Source of the DNA: Photorhabdus noenieputensis
Lineage (GTDB): Bacteria > Pseudomonadota > Gammaproteobacteria > Enterobacterales > Enterobacteriaceae
Direction: 5' to 3'
Length of the DNA: 64,000 bases
Assembly (NCBI RefSeq): GCF_018448935.1
Contig: NZ_RCWC01000023.1
Location: 17,378 to 81,377 of the forward strand
This document shows, piece after piece, positions 49,257-59,705 of this stretch. The notes under the pieces are model-generated. The model saw only the letters and a list, made by a program, of their open reading frames with translations, was not told the DNA's origin and did not search any database. The position numbers were made by a program, and so were the translations under genes. How positions within the stretch are numbered: the first letter of the stretch is position 1; the number at the start of each line of letters is the position of its first letter.

Positions 49257-49455
49257 ATGGAGGAAAGCGTGCTTGTCTGATTTCCCTCGTTACGATTTTC
49301 CTCGTTACATAGTTTTTATGCGAAACGCCTCGAAAAAAGTGAGACTTATCTTGTTTGCACTGGAACAGATACCATTAACTCCCTATAATCTCGCCAAACT
49401 TAGCACTCATAAGTGCTTTGTTCCCATTTTTTTCTAGAATCAGGTTATCTCTATT

Positions 49456-50097
49456 ATGGCTGACGAAGCATATCAGTGCACAATTGTAGGAATTTCTGGT
49501 GCATCTGCCTCAGGTAAAAGTCTCATCGCTAATACACTTTATCGTGAATTACGCGCTCAGGTTGGTGATCACAATATCGGCATTATACCAGAGGATTGCT
49601 ATTATAAAGATCAGAGCAATCTATCAATGGAAGAGCGTTATAAGACTAATTATGACCATCCAAGCTCAATGGATCACAATCTGCTCTTTTCTCACCTGCA
49701 AGCGCTGAAAATGGGTGAATCAATTGAATTACCCCAATACGATTATGTTGCTCATACTCGTAAACCAGAAGCGATTCATTTTGCACCGAAAAGGGTTATT
49801 ATTCTGGAGGGTATTCTGTTATTGACTGATAAACGCTTGCGTCAGGAGATGGACTTCTCTATTTTTGTTGATACGCCATTGGATATTTGCCTTATGCGTC
49901 GTATTAAACGGGATGTGCATGAACGGGGACGCTCGCTGGATTCGGTGATTGAGCAATATCATAAAACTGTGCGTCCAATGTTCCTGCAATTTATTGAACC
50001 ATCAAAACAATATGCAGATATTATTGTGCCGCGCGGAGGTAAAAACCGAGTAGCGATTGATATATTGAAAGCCAAAATTGGTCAGTTCTGCGAATAA
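49456..50097 (+). CDS. udk: Uridine kinase Udk
   Basis: Phosphorylates uridine and cytidine in pyrimidine salvage. 213 residues, identical length to E. coli Udk. P-loop [11 protein letters not shown], then [11 protein letters not shown] and [23 protein letters not shown] and EGILLLTD. The start ATG lies about 10 bases after TTATCTCTATT, with no strong ribosome binding site. First of the udk-dcd-asmA series. Confidence 0.96.
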   Translation: MADEAYQCTIVGISGASASGKSLIANTLYRELRAQVGDHNIGIIPEDCYYKDQSNLSMEERYKTNYDHPSSMDHNLLFSHLQALKMGESIELPQYDYVAHTRKPEAIHFAPKRVIILEGILLLTDKRLRQEMDFSIFVDTPLDICLMRRIKRDVHERGRSLDSVIEQYHKTVRPMFLQFIEPSKQYADIIVPRGGKNRVAIDILKAKIGQFCE

Positions 50098-50155
50098 TAA
50101 AACTTTGCTTGTCAGGCATTGAATTGATAAGCATCATCGTATTTGAGAGGAAATA

Positions 50156-50737
50156 ATGCGACTCTGTGACCGCGACATTATTAAATGGCTTGATGAAGGT
50201 AAATTGGTCATTGCTCCACGTCCGCCGATTGAACGCATTAACGGAGCGACTGCTGATGTGCGCCTTGGGAATCAGTTTCGTGTTTTCTGTGGTCATACTG
50301 CGGCATATATTGATTTGAGTGGGCCGAAAGATGAGGTCAGTGCTGCGCTTGATCGTGTGATGAGTGATGAAATTATCTTGTCTGACGATGAGGTTTTTTT
50401 CCTCCACCCTGGCGAGTTGGCACTGGCTGTTACGCTGGAATCCGTCACATTGCCGGATGATTTGGTGGGCTGGCTTGATGGCCGCTCTTCTCTTGCGCGT
50501 CTTGGGTTGATGGTGCATGTGACGGCACACCGGATTGATCCGGGTTGGCATGGTCAGATTGTTCTCGAATTCTATAACTCCGGTAAATTGCCTCTGGCGT
50601 TACGTCCGGGTATGGTTATCGGTGCTTTGAGTTTTGAGCCGTTGTCTGGTTCTGCTGACCGTCCATATAACCGTCGTCAAGATGCGAAATATAAAAACCA
50701 ACAAGGTGCGGTGGGTAGCCGTATTGATGAAGATTAA
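50156..50737 (+). CDS. dcd: dCTP deaminase Dcd
   Basis: Converts dCTP to dUTP. 193 residues as in E. coli. Landmarks are [54 protein letters not shown] and the C-terminal lid [16 protein letters not shown]. The ATG follows GAGAGGAAATA. It lies 58 bp after udk and 58 bp before asmA, all on the same strand, so one transcript is likely. Confidence 0.97.
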   Translation: MRLCDRDIIKWLDEGKLVIAPRPPIERINGATADVRLGNQFRVFCGHTAAYIDLSGPKDEVSAALDRVMSDEIILSDDEVFFLHPGELALAVTLESVTLPDDLVGWLDGRSSLARLGLMVHVTAHRIDPGWHGQIVLEFYNSGKLPLALRPGMVIGALSFEPLSGSADRPYNRRQDAKYKNQQGAVGSRIDED

Positions 50738-50795
50738 TATTTTTATCGGCTATTGAGTTGCATTGACTGTTTTGACAAAAAAAGCTGAGGAAGTC

Positions 50796-52628
50796 ATGAA
50801 GAGATTACTGACGACACTGATTATTTTGCTGGTTGTGATTATTACTGGTCTGGCAGCATTAGTCATGTTAGTAAACCCGAATGACTTTCGTGCTTATATG
50901 GTCAAGCAGGTGCAAAAGAAGAGTGGCTACCAACTCGTCCTGCAAGATGGTATGCGCTGGCATGTCTGGCCAAAACTGAGCATCATTACTGGGCGTATGT
51001 CATTAACGGCACCAGGAGCGGCGCAGCCAACAGTGACGGCAGAAAATATGCGTCTTGATGTGGAATTGTGGCCGCTTCTTTCTCACCAGCTTGCTGTTAA
51101 AGAGGTGATGCTGAAAGGGGCGATATTGAGAGTAACCCCGGAGAGTCAGTCTCAGAAAAAAGGGAATACCCCTATTGCACCAAAAGAGAGTACAGCTAAT
51201 CCTGTTGCGAAGGGTGAGGGTTGGAAGCTTGATATTGCCAGAATTAAGATCGCGGATAGTTTACTTATTTGGCAGCGAGATGATCATGAGCAGTTAAATG
51301 TCCGCGATATTAATCTGCAAATGAAACGGGATGGCCAAAACCATATCAGCGTGGGATTAAGTAGCAAAGTCAGTAAGGATCAGCAAGATTTGGCTTTCAA
51401 TCTTAATGCGGATGTCGATATTACTGATTATCCATATCGTGTTGCGGGTAATATTGATTCCTTTGACTATCAACTCCAAGGCGCAGGTATACCTACGGGA
51501 GGAATTAGTGGTTCAGGAAAAGTACATGCTGTTTATCAAAAAGAGACGACAGATGGACCGCAAATAATTTCTTTACAGACGCTAAGTTTCACCGCTAATG
51601 AGAGTGAACTGCATGGCAGTATAAAAGCAATGTTGGGGACTCATGCGGATTATCAGATCGATTTATCTTCCCAAAAACTGAATTTAGATAATCTGATGGG
51701 ATGGAACTTGCTTCCTAAAGATGGCTCGGAGGTTAAACGCTATTACCGGATGGAGAATAGTTCAGCTAAACCTGTGATCGCCGTTTCAAGCTCAGACCTG
51801 CCTGATTATAACGTTGCATTTTTAAATGATTTTAATGCTAATGTAACTATTAATGCGGATAAATTTGTTTATCGAGGAATGGAGATCGATAACCTGATAT
51901 TGAAAGCGACAAGTAATAGTGGTATTGCTGAAATTTCTACTCTGAATGGCAAATTATTTGGTGGTGATTTCTCTATTCCGATTTTTTTAGATGCAACGGG
52001 TAATCAACTTAAGTTACATGCAAAACCTTTACTGCGGAATATAGAACTGGAACCGGTACTCAAAGCATTTTCTTTACCACAAGCATTTAGCGGTAAATTT
52101 AATCTGAATGGGGATCTTTCTGGTAAAGGGTATGATGGTTATGCGATTTCGCATATTTGGCAGGGTGATCTTAATTTCAGTTTAGTTGATGCCAAAATGT
52201 ATGGATTAAATATCCCCCAGTTAATCCAGCAATCCGTTGCTCGTGCAACGGATAAAGTGAATATCCCTGATAATATGGATAACTTTACCCGCGCCAAAAA
52301 GCTTGATGTTAAAGCGGTACTGAATCGAGGTGATATAAAAATCAGTCGGCTTCATGCGGTATCCGATCTGCTAAATATTGATGGACAGGGTAAGGCTAAT
52401 CTACTTAAACAAGATGTTGATGTCGCTTTAAAAGTTCAGATAACACAAGGATGGGGCAAAGATAATGAATTGGTTAGCCGTCTGCGGAAAATGAAAGTAC
52501 CACTGCGGGTTTACGGTAATTGGAGTAATCTGCAATACAACTTGGATATTGAGCAATTGTTGCATAATGAGTTGGAGAACAAAGTAAAACAGGCTATTAA
52601 CGATTGGGTTGAACGTAGCAGTAATTAG
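50796..52628 (+). CDS. asmA: AsmA-family inner-membrane protein
   Basis: Large periplasmic-facing protein of 610 residues (E. coli AsmA 617), anchored by one N-terminal membrane segment (about 4-26, LLTTLIILLVVIITGLAALV). AsmA-like proteins build beta-rich bridges that help lipid transport to the outer membrane. The start MKRLLTTLIILL follows AGGAAGTC; the frame is open 11 codons earlier but that is rejected. Third gene after udk and dcd. Confidence 0.94.
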   Translation: MKRLLTTLIILLVVIITGLAALVMLVNPNDFRAYMVKQVQKKSGYQLVLQDGMRWHVWPKLSIITGRMSLTAPGAAQPTVTAENMRLDVELWPLLSHQLAVKEVMLKGAILRVTPESQSQKKGNTPIAPKESTANPVAKGEGWKLDIARIKIADSLLIWQRDDHEQLNVRDINLQMKRDGQNHISVGLSSKVSKDQQDLAFNLNADVDITDYPYRVAGNIDSFDYQLQGAGIPTGGISGSGKVHAVYQKETTDGPQIISLQTLSFTANESELHGSIKAMLGTHADYQIDLSSQKLNLDNLMGWNLLPKDGSEVKRYYRMENSSAKPVIAVSSSDLPDYNVAFLNDFNANVTINADKFVYRGMEIDNLILKATSNSGIAEISTLNGKLFGGDFSIPIFLDATGNQLKLHAKPLLRNIELEPVLKAFSLPQAFSGKFNLNGDLSGKGYDGYAISHIWQGDLNFSLVDAKMYGLNIPQLIQQSVARATDKVNIPDNMDNFTRAKKLDVKAVLNRGDIKISRLHAVSDLLNIDGQGKANLLKQDVDVALKVQITQGWGKDNELVSRLRKMKVPLRVYGNWSNLQYNLDIEQLLHNELENKVKQAINDWVERSSN

Positions 52629-52791
52629 CTGTATTAATAATTCATGCTTGATTTGACCGCTCAATTCTGGTAGTTGACTATTGTGTTTAATCAGATGCTT
52701 AAATGAATGCTTATAGCTGTCTGAGCATAGTTACCTATAATAGTTATCTGAGCAGTCAATTTCAGTACAAGGGTAGATTTCAACTTGTGAG

Positions 52792-53229
52792 TTAAATTTT
52801 AATAATTGCTAACATCTCTCCATTTTTTTCATCCATGCCGACTTCAACAAAGCCAAAGTTGGCGTAAAAGTTGCTCGCTACAGTATTGCTTGGCTTATAA
52901 CAGATTTCTATTTCTTTTAATCCATTTGTTTGCCTAATTTCATTAAGGGCTAGCAGCATTGCCTGGCGTCCAATACCTTTGTTTTGATGTTGTTGATCCA
53001 CCATAAATCGCCAAATTGATGTCTTTTGATCTGTTTCAGGCACCCACATAAAAAATCCGACAGGTTTGTCGTCTAAGCAAATTGCACGTGTTTGGTATGA
53101 AGGATTGAATTTTGACTCAACCAGTGACCATACGTTATCTGCGACATATTCACATTGCTCATCGGTTACTGTTAGATCACAGACATCTTCATAATTGTCT
53201 TTATCAACATCAGCGAGAGTTATATTCAT
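52792..53229 (-). CDS. GNAT acetyltransferase, polyamine-type
   Basis: 145-residue GNAT enzyme resembling diamine/spermidine acetyltransferases of the PaiA/BltD type: YEDVCDLTVTDEQCEYVADN, VGFFMWVPE, WRFMVDQQHQNKGIGRQAML (acetyl-CoA loop QNKGIGRQA) and NTVASNFYANFGF. The specificity is only suggested by similarity. The start ATG follows AAAAGGATATTAT. It is a single gene inserted between asmA and yegH, which are neighbours in E. coli. Confidence 0.8.
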   Translation of the reverse strand: MNITLADVDKDNYEDVCDLTVTDEQCEYVADNVWSLVESKFNPSYQTRAICLDDKPVGFFMWVPETDQKTSIWRFMVDQQHQNKGIGRQAMLLALNEIRQTNGLKEIEICYKPSNTVASNFYANFGFVEVGMDEKNGEMLAIIKI

Positions 53230-53520
53230 ATAATATCCTTTTGAGTTAATGAATAATATTATTGATTGGCAAGTGTATATGAAGTTTACTGAATTGAGAA
53301 GCTATGGCTTTTTTTTTGTTCTAAATACAAAGTTATTTAATTTAGTTAGATAAATCATTAACCGTATCCGCATAAAGTTCCGCATAGAGTAGTTCCGAAT
53401 ATAGTATTGATAGCAAAGGTTAAAAAAAATCCCGGTACAGTTTAAACTGACCGGGTTTTATTTTGTTTCCGAAGAAAAACTCAGTGATGGCAGATACGAT
53501 GAGTGATCAATAACACTGAG
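53230..53520. other. AT-rich spacer with the yegH terminator
   Basis: About 290 bp upstream of the acetyltransferase and downstream of yegH. Nothing but the hairpin at 53431-53455 is seen. Confidence 0.5.
53431..53455. terminator. yegH terminator
   Basis: Near-perfect palindrome CCCGGT-CAGTTT / AAACTG-ACCGGG with A-run on the left and T-run on the right, so it can work in both directions. Confidence 0.9.
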
Positions 53521-55092
53521 TTATTCTTTATTTTCTTCCTCTGACGCCAGAGGGGTAATTTTTACCTTATTAATTCGGTGACTAGTTACTTCCAACGGTT
53601 CAAACAGATAATTATCAATCTGTAATTGCTCACCTTGTTGTGGAATATGTTGTGAATGTTCCATTAATAAACCTGCCAAGGTTTGATATTCACGTTTTTC
53701 ATCCAATTGCAAAGGGACATAAAGGATCAAATCATCCAGCGGCATATAGCCATTGGCGATCCAACCACCATTTTCAGTTGCTTGAATATCATGGCGGGCA
53801 TCAGTTTCTTCGCCATCTACCGGTAAATTACCCGCGATAGTTTCCATTACGTCGGTCAAAGTCACCACACCTTCCACAGAACCAAATTCATCGACAACAA
53901 ACGCGAAGTGAGTTTGTGCCTGGCGGAACTGCTCCAATGCTTGGAGTAGTGAAAGCTGTTCAGGGAAAATCAGCGGTTGTTTTATCAGCGAATGTAAATC
54001 GAAAGGTTGTTGGTTAAGTTGTTGATTCAATAAATCAATAACATGGACAACACCTAATGGTTCGTCACTGATATTTTCATCTGTTACCACAATGCGTGTG
54101 TGAGGACTTTTACTCAGTATTTGCGTCAGATTTTCAGTTGGTGCATGAATATCAAGGTACTCCACGTCGTGACGGGAAGTCATGATACTGTTGACGTTGC
54201 GCTGCGCCATACCCAGAACTCTGGCAATCATTTGACGTTCTTGTGGATCAAACACTTCCTGATTATCAGAAATCAGATTAGAGGTATGATTGTCCAATTC
54301 TGCATTTTCATGCTTACCACTAAGGATGCGTAAAACGGCTTCCGCTGTTCTTTCACGTAGTGAACGGGAAGCAGTAAGAAACCTACGGCGGTTAAACTGA
54401 GCAAATTGGTTTAAGGCTTCAATCATAATGGAGAAGCCGATAGCGGCGTACAAGTAACCTTTGGGGATGTGATAACCAAAACCTTCGGCTACCAGACTGA
54501 AACCGATCATCAATAAGAAGCTCAGACAGAGAATAACGATAGTCGGGTGAGCATTGACGAAAGTGGTCAGCGGTTTACTTGCCAGTATCATCAGGAACAT
54601 CGCAATGGTGACTGCCGCGATCATGATACCGATGTTGTCTACCATACCAACAGCAGTAACCACTGAATCCAGCGAGAATACAGCGTCAAGGACAATTATC
54701 TGAACGACAACTGTCCAAAATTTAGATGTTTTGCGTTGCTGTCCTGAGTGGGCATCTTTACCTTCCAGCCGTTCATTAAGCTCCATCGTCGCTTTGAACA
54801 GTAAGAAAAGACCACCTATCAGCATAATCAGGTCGCGGGCGCTAAATGGATGTTCCCAAAGCGTAATTAATGGATGAGTTAGCGTTATCAGCCAGGAAAG
54901 ACTAAAAAGCAGTACGACACGCATCAGTAATGCGCAACTCAGACCTGTAATTCTTGCTTTGTCTCTTAGTTTTTCAGGAAGTTTATCTGCCAGAATGGCA
55001 ATAAAGACCAAGTTGTCGATTCCAAGGACAATTTCTAGAACGATAAGAGTAACCAGTCCAGCCCATATCGTCGGATCAGCGATCCATTCCAT
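53521..55092 (-). CDS. yegH: TerC-CBS-CorC-type membrane protein YegH
   Basis: 523-residue inner-membrane protein. The N-terminal half is a TerC domain with about seven spans ([20 protein letters not shown] opening, then [18 protein letters not shown]). A CBS pair follows (about 290-430; [32 protein letters not shown]) and a CorC/HlyC C-terminal domain (about 440-520). Family members are linked to metal ion transport. Very close to E. coli YegH, and udk-dcd-asmA-yegH order is kept, with yegH in the opposite direction. Confidence 0.93.
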   Translation of the reverse strand: MEWIADPTIWAGLVTLIVLEIVLGIDNLVFIAILADKLPEKLRDKARITGLSCALLMRVVLLFSLSWLITLTHPLITLWEHPFSARDLIMLIGGLFLLFKATMELNERLEGKDAHSGQQRKTSKFWTVVVQIIVLDAVFSLDSVVTAVGMVDNIGIMIAAVTIAMFLMILASKPLTTFVNAHPTIVILCLSFLLMIGFSLVAEGFGYHIPKGYLYAAIGFSIMIEALNQFAQFNRRRFLTASRSLRERTAEAVLRILSGKHENAELDNHTSNLISDNQEVFDPQERQMIARVLGMAQRNVNSIMTSRHDVEYLDIHAPTENLTQILSKSPHTRIVVTDENISDEPLGVVHVIDLLNQQLNQQPFDLHSLIKQPLIFPEQLSLLQALEQFRQAQTHFAFVVDEFGSVEGVVTLTDVMETIAGNLPVDGEETDARHDIQATENGGWIANGYMPLDDLILYVPLQLDEKREYQTLAGLLMEHSQHIPQQGEQLQIDNYLFEPLEVTSHRINKVKITPLASEEENKE

Positions 55093-55265
55093 ACAGTTTG
55101 TTTTACCTTTTAATATGACGGCTCATGCCGAATAATGAATAATGGGCATTGACTCATCAAATTTCAATAGTTGATTTTTCATCTTGGGAAGTTTTTTCCA
55201 AAAAATGAGGTGTAGCGGTATCGATGGCATCAATAACTATCCATTAGGACTGATCCTGAGTTAAC

Positions 55266-55277
55266 ATGTGATCACAT
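55266..55277. promoter_or_regulatory. 12-bp palindrome upstream of gnd and yegH
   Basis: Perfect palindrome ATGTGATCACAT in the divergent promoter region. It contains TGTGA and TCACA half-sites, but without the 6-base spacing of CRP sites. Possible operator of another factor. Confidence 0.35.
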
Positions 55278-55296
55278 TAACAAATTGCACGCTAAT

Positions 55297-55422
55297 TATA
55301 CCCTATGGATTTCAAGATGGATCGCGGCGGCAAGGAGCGAATCCCCGGGAGCATAGGTAACTATGTGACCGTGGTGAGTGAGTGCAGCCAACAAAGAGGC
55401 AACTTGAAAGATAACGGGTATA
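55297..55422 (+). repeat. ERIC element (126 bp) in the gnd leader
   Basis: Full-length ERIC copy, one base shorter than the others because one G is missing in the AAGGAGCG part. Its right end is 39 bp before the gnd ATG. Confidence 0.95.
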
Positions 55423-55461
55423 TTATTGGTGTGCAGAATTATCATCAGACAGGAGTTATTC

Positions 55462-56868
55462 ATGTCCAAGCAGCAGATTGGTGTTGTCGGTATGGCGGTG
55501 ATGGGGCGTAACCTGGCGCTAAATATTGAGAGCCGTGGTTATTCCGTATCTATATTTAACCGTTCAAGTGATAAAACTGACGAAGTGATCGCCGAAAATC
55601 CGGGGAAGAAATTAGTTCCAAGTTACACTATCGAAGAATTTGTCGATTCACTGGAAAAACCGCGCCGTATTCTGCTCATGGTTAAGGCTGGCGAAGCAAC
55701 CGATAAAACTATTGCTTCACTGACGCCACATCTGGATAAAGGTGATATTTTGATTGATGGGGGTAATACCTATTTTCAGGATACTATCCGTCGTAATCGC
55801 GAGCTTTCTGCTCAAGGTTTTAATTTTATCGGTACCGGGGTTTCCGGTGGTGAAGAAGGGGCATTGAAAGGGCCATCTATTATGCCTGGCGGTCAGAAAG
55901 AGGCGTATGAATTGGTAGCGCCAATTCTGCAAGAAATTGCGGCTAAAGCCGAAGGTGAACCTTGTGTGGCCTATATTGGCCCGGATGGTGCCGGCCATTA
56001 TGTGAAAATGGTTCACAATGGCATTGAATACGGTGATATGCAGCTCATTGCTGAAGCCTATTCTTTATTGAAGAATGCCCTAAATCTGAGTAATGAAGAA
56101 CTGTCTGAGATTTTCACTGATTGGAATAACGGCGAATTGAGTAGCTATTTGATTGAAATCACTGCTGATATTTTCCGTAAGAAAGATGAAGCAGGCCAAT
56201 ATTTGGTTGATGTGATTTTGGATGAAGCAGCAAATAAAGGTACGGGTAAGTGGACCAGCCAAAGCTCTTTGGATTTAGGTATTCCAGTAACATTGATCAC
56301 AGAATCAGTATTTGCACGTTATATCTCTTCTCTGAAAGATCAACGAGTTGCTGCGGCTAAAGTTTTGAGCGGGCCGGAAGCACAACCCTTTAAAGGTGAT
56401 AAGGCCGAATTTATTGAGAAAGTTCGTCGTGCGCTTTATTTGGGTAAAATTGTCTCTTATGCTCAGGGTTTTCAGCAATTGAAAGCGGCATCTGATGAGT
56501 ACCAGTGGAATCTTAATTACGGTGAAATTGCCGGGATTTTCCGGGCGGGTTGTATTATTCGCGCTCAATTCCTGCAAAAAATTACTGACGCGTATAACGA
56601 AAATGCGGATATTGCTAACCTATTGCTGGCACCTTACTTTAAGAAAATTGCTGATGAATATCAGCAAGCGCTGCGTGATGTTGTCTCGTATGGGGTGCAG
56701 AATGGTATTCCAACCCCCACGTTCTCCGCTGCTATTTCTTACTACGATAGTTATCGTTCTGCTGTATTGCCCGCCAATTTAATTCAGGCTCAACGTGATT
56801 ATTTTGGTGCTCATACTTATAAGCGTACTGATAAAGAGGGTATTTTCCATACCGAATGGATGGAGTAA
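55462..56868 (+). CDS. gnd: 6-phosphogluconate dehydrogenase Gnd
   Basis: Oxidative pentose phosphate enzyme, 6-phosphogluconate to ribulose 5-phosphate with NADP. 468 residues as in E. coli. The cofactor loop is [14 protein letters not shown]; the substrate region has [42 protein letters not shown] with the catalytic Lys, and GKWTSQSS. The start [10 protein letters not shown] follows CAGGAGTTATTC; an in-frame start 12 codons earlier is not used. A single gene, not linked to an O-antigen cluster as in E. coli. Confidence 0.96.
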   Translation: MSKQQIGVVGMAVMGRNLALNIESRGYSVSIFNRSSDKTDEVIAENPGKKLVPSYTIEEFVDSLEKPRRILLMVKAGEATDKTIASLTPHLDKGDILIDGGNTYFQDTIRRNRELSAQGFNFIGTGVSGGEEGALKGPSIMPGGQKEAYELVAPILQEIAAKAEGEPCVAYIGPDGAGHYVKMVHNGIEYGDMQLIAEAYSLLKNALNLSNEELSEIFTDWNNGELSSYLIEITADIFRKKDEAGQYLVDVILDEAANKGTGKWTSQSSLDLGIPVTLITESVFARYISSLKDQRVAAAKVLSGPEAQPFKGDKAEFIEKVRRALYLGKIVSYAQGFQQLKAASDEYQWNLNYGEIAGIFRAGCIIRAQFLQKITDAYNENADIANLLLAPYFKKIADEYQQALRDVVSYGVQNGIPTPTFSAAISYYDSYRSAVLPANLIQAQRDYFGAHTYKRTDKEGIFHTEWME

Positions 56869-56951
56869 GCCCGATTATTATCGATTGATCAGGAACGTGG
56901 GGAGTCCATATCAGATATGATGTGGTTTTAATTTCCGCGATCATTGGAATC

Positions 56952-56990
56952 CGCCGTTGCGATTTTTTTAACAAAAGTACCGCAACGGCG
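56952..56990 (-). terminator. Hairpin after crystallin-like gene 1
   Basis: Stem CGCCGTTGCG / CGCAACGGCG around a T-rich loop, between gnd and crystallin-like gene 1, which converge. A close relative follows crystallin-like gene 2. Confidence 0.7.
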
Positions 56991-57049
56991 TAGCTTAAAT
57001 TTCAGAATATGACTTGTCTGAGAGTGATGATTGTCACATTAATCCCGGA

Positions 57050-57679
57050 TTAAGCAATAGGATCAGTACTGATAATGTGAAAATCAAAACGATTATTTCC
57101 TACATGAACCAGCTTCAAATTTTTAGGGAAATTGAGACCTTCATCGACAGTTGCAATACCGACAGCATCATAAGAAAAATAGAATGACCCGTTACCAATA
57201 TATTCTCCGGTGTTGACATTTCTTACATAAATTGAAGTGACTATCTCTTTCTGTACCAATAGTTCATTAACGACAGTATAATTATCATCTGTTGTTGCGT
57301 TAACGTCGATTGTTTCTTGTTCTTCTCCATTAAATATCTTAACGGTCATAGAGAATTTTATATCTGAATGAGTATCATCGATGATTCTTAGGGCAACCAG
57401 TTTTGTATCTTTCTGCATAATTCTGAATTTAGATAATCCTCTGATTTCTCTATCGATATCTGGATTATCGACTACCCACTCATAATATTTACTCTCTGGA
57501 TCGTTATAATGGCGCCACGCATGGACTTTTGATAACTTGCCAATTTTTACTGAACGGAATTTATCGTTAAGGTTGGAAGGGAGCGATATAATTTTATCGA
57601 GCTCTGGGTAATCATGTGACTTACCCTGATAGTTTTTTTCTTCGAAAAATGTGACGCCGGTAATTAATTCTTCTGTCAT
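57050..57679 (-). CDS. Beta/gamma-crystallin-like protein (copy 1)
   Basis: 209-residue protein. The N-terminus GVTFFEEKNYQGKSHDYPEL resembles the first Greek-key turn of beta/gamma-crystallins (aromatic-x6-Gly and aromatic spacing), followed by FRSVKIGKLSKVHAWRHYND and a second beta-rich half ending FPKNLKLVHVGNNRFDFHII. No signal peptide or membrane segment. It has a full-length paralog at 58592. The function is unknown; crystallin-fold proteins in insect pathogens can be toxins, inhibitors or structural. The ATG follows AAGGAGTAAAAGA. An ERIC copy begins 34 bp upstream. Confidence 0.7.
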   Translation of the reverse strand: MTEELITGVTFFEEKNYQGKSHDYPELDKIISLPSNLNDKFRSVKIGKLSKVHAWRHYNDPESKYYEWVVDNPDIDREIRGLSKFRIMQKDTKLVALRIIDDTHSDIKFSMTVKIFNGEEQETIDVNATTDDNYTVVNELLVQKEIVTSIYVRNVNTGEYIGNGSFYFSYDAVGIATVDEGLNFPKNLKLVHVGNNRFDFHIISTDPIA

Positions 57680-57713
57680 TCTTTTACTCCTTAAAGTTAA
57701 TGTAAGTAATATA

Positions 57714-57840
57714 TATACCCGTTATCTTTCAAGCGGCCTCTTTGTTGGCTGCATTCACTCACCCCGGTCACATAGTTCTCTATGCTCTTGGGGATTCGCT
57801 CCCTTGCCGTCGCGATGCAACTTGAAATCCATAGGGTATA
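57714..57840 (-). repeat. ERIC element (127 bp) before crystallin-like gene 1
   Basis: Full-length ERIC copy, lying between the ribosome binding site of the crystallin-like gene 1 and its upstream DNA. Confidence 0.95.
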
Positions 57841-58591
57841 GGTTGCCAAGAAAAAATGTTTCCGTTAACAAACTCCTATGTAATGCTTTTCTTGAAGTAT
57901 TAATGTGAAATATATAGTATCCGCTCGTTTCTACTATTTGTACAAATTGGCTTTTTCTATGTAACATTTGCTGCTGATAATTTATTTATTCCTCCTTTTT
58001 AGATGTGATATATCTAGTCAAAAAAAGAATAATATTCGATGGGTTAATATTAAAATTAGCATAAAAATGCATAAAGTAAAGCTGTTTAAAAAATACCGAA
58101 TAATATCTTAATAATCATATTAACATAGTCAAATTGACTGTTTGAAATATGAAAATTTGATACTTTTAGTGAGTCTTGCATATTAAGTTTAGTATTCAAT
58201 TTAATTGTGAGTATTTTTCATGTTTGTTGTTTTGAGTAGATATTATGAGATTGTTTTTAATTAATAATATTATGAAAATATCTAGATTCAGATATGTAAT
58301 AACGTAATGGTTGGATTTTTCTATAATTTTTAGAATTAATCGTTAGGGAAGTATTTATCTCAAAGGAAATAGCTTATGATCATTGTTCATGGTATAACTT
58401 AACTTAATTTTTTAATTATAAATTTTCATGAAAAACAGTGAATAGCTAACTCATAGTTAAAAATTTATTGTCTTGGCAGAAATGAATACACCGTTGCGGT
58501 TTTTGATGATATTCCGCAACGGTGTCGCTTAAATTTTCAGAACGTAGCCTGTCTGAAAACGACGGTTAATTATTATTACATTATGACCGGA
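57841..58591. other. AT-rich spacer between the crystallin-like genes
   Basis: About 750 bp, very AT-rich. It holds the presumed promoter of gene 1 and the hairpin after gene 2. No coding frame of substance. Confidence 0.5.
58489..58526 (-). terminator. Hairpin after crystallin-like gene 2
   Basis: Perfect 12-bp stem ACACCGTTGCGG / CCGCAACGGTGT. The flank after it (TCGCTTAAATTTTCAGAA) is the same as after the hairpin of copy 1, so this part was duplicated with the genes. Confidence 0.75.
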
Positions 58592-59212
58592 TTAGTTAGA
58601 AAAATCGGTACTGATAATATGAATATCAAAACGATTGCCACCTACATTAACTATTCTGAGATTTTTAGGGAAATTAGCTTTCTCATCAATAGTAACAATA
58701 CCATTTGCATCACGATAGAAATAGAATGATCCGTTATTAATATATACTCCAGTACTGGTATTTCTTATTGCAATGGCAGTGACTAACTCGGTCTCAAATG
58801 GCAGAATACCAACCAGTGCATAATCATCATCAGTTGTTGTTTCAACTGGACCCACGCAATGTGTATTCGTGAACATTGAGAATTTAATACCTGAATAAGT
58901 ATCATCAATAAGTCTTAATGCAACCAGACAGGTATCTTTTGGTGCTACTTTGAACTTAGATAATCCTCTAATTTCTCTATCAATATCTGGATGATCGTAT
59001 TCCCATTCACGATAGCGTTGACCTGGTTCCCAATCGCTCTGGTGACGCCATGCATAAACTTTTGATAATGTTCCAATTCTTACTGAGCGGAATCTATCGT
59101 TGAGATCATAAGGCAATGGAATAATGATATCGTTTTCTGGATAATGGTGCGCTTCACCTAGGAAGTATTTTCTATCGAAAAAGGTTGCACCTGTAACTAA
59201 CTTATGAGTCAT
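58592..59212 (-). CDS. Beta/gamma-crystallin-like protein (copy 2)
   Basis: 206-residue paralog of the gene at 57050, roughly half identical by eye: GATFFDRKYFLGEAHHYPEN, FRSVRIGTLSKVYAWRHQSD, HPDIDREIRGLSKFKVAPKD and FPKNLRIVNVGGNRFDIHII. It has a few extra Cys residues (THCVG, DTCLVAL) not present in copy 1. The ATG follows AGGAATAGAGAAAT. Between the copies lies a 0.9-kb spacer with an ERIC element and the hairpin. No known family can be named with confidence beyond the crystallin-like N-terminus. Confidence 0.7.
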   Translation of the reverse strand: MTHKLVTGATFFDRKYFLGEAHHYPENDIIIPLPYDLNDRFRSVRIGTLSKVYAWRHQSDWEPGQRYREWEYDHPDIDREIRGLSKFKVAPKDTCLVALRLIDDTYSGIKFSMFTNTHCVGPVETTTDDDYALVGILPFETELVTAIAIRNTSTGVYINNGSFYFYRDANGIVTIDEKANFPKNLRIVNVGGNRFDIHIISTDFSN

Positions 59213-59705
59213 ATTTCTCTATTCCTTAAACTTTATTTTAAAAAAACGTCATCTTTCTTTTTGAATGCGATATGAGAATACAGTGAGTGTGGGTTCTTGT
59301 ATTTAATAAAATATAATGAATAGGCATATTAAATTGTTGCCGATACAACATTAATATAATTGACATGTCATTTTATGCTGATAATTGAAATAAAGGTTCT
59401 GAAATTAAAAATAATTGAAAATTCCTATCAAAAGACACCTTTATTGGGGTAGGGAATTATCCCATAATGTAATTGATAAATTTTTGTATATGGCTCAGTA
59501 GTGAATAATTAGATATTCATGGTATTTGATAATTATACCTCTCTGTTTAATGTTTATATAATGTAGCAATAATAATGACTTTATCTAGTGATATAGATTT
59601 ATTGGGGCGGGATAGTCACCACTTTAAATGAATATGTTTAGAATATTATCTTAAATAGCCTATTTCCATAGGCTATTTGATAAATATCATCTTTCGCAAT
59701 GGTAT
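59213..59705. other. AT-rich spacer, no gene
   Basis: About 490 bp upstream of crystallin-like gene 2 and after yeaK. Only the yeaK hairpin stands out. Confidence 0.5.
59653..59678 (-). terminator. yeaK terminator
   Basis: Perfect 10-bp stem AAATAGCCTA / TAGGCTATTT with a 6-base loop, 27 bp past the yeaK stop. Confidence 0.75.

Larger units (their letters stand above)
55093..55461. other. Divergent yegH/gnd promoter region
   Basis: About 370 bp with a 12-bp palindrome ATGTGATCACAT (55266-55277) and a full ERIC copy. The ERIC lies between the palindrome and gnd. Confidence 0.6.

Noticed and set aside
49213..49437. 74-codon frame between mrp and udk
   Set aside because: It starts within the mrp terminator hairpin and contains an imperfect repeat of CCTCGTTAC. 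No protein-like features.
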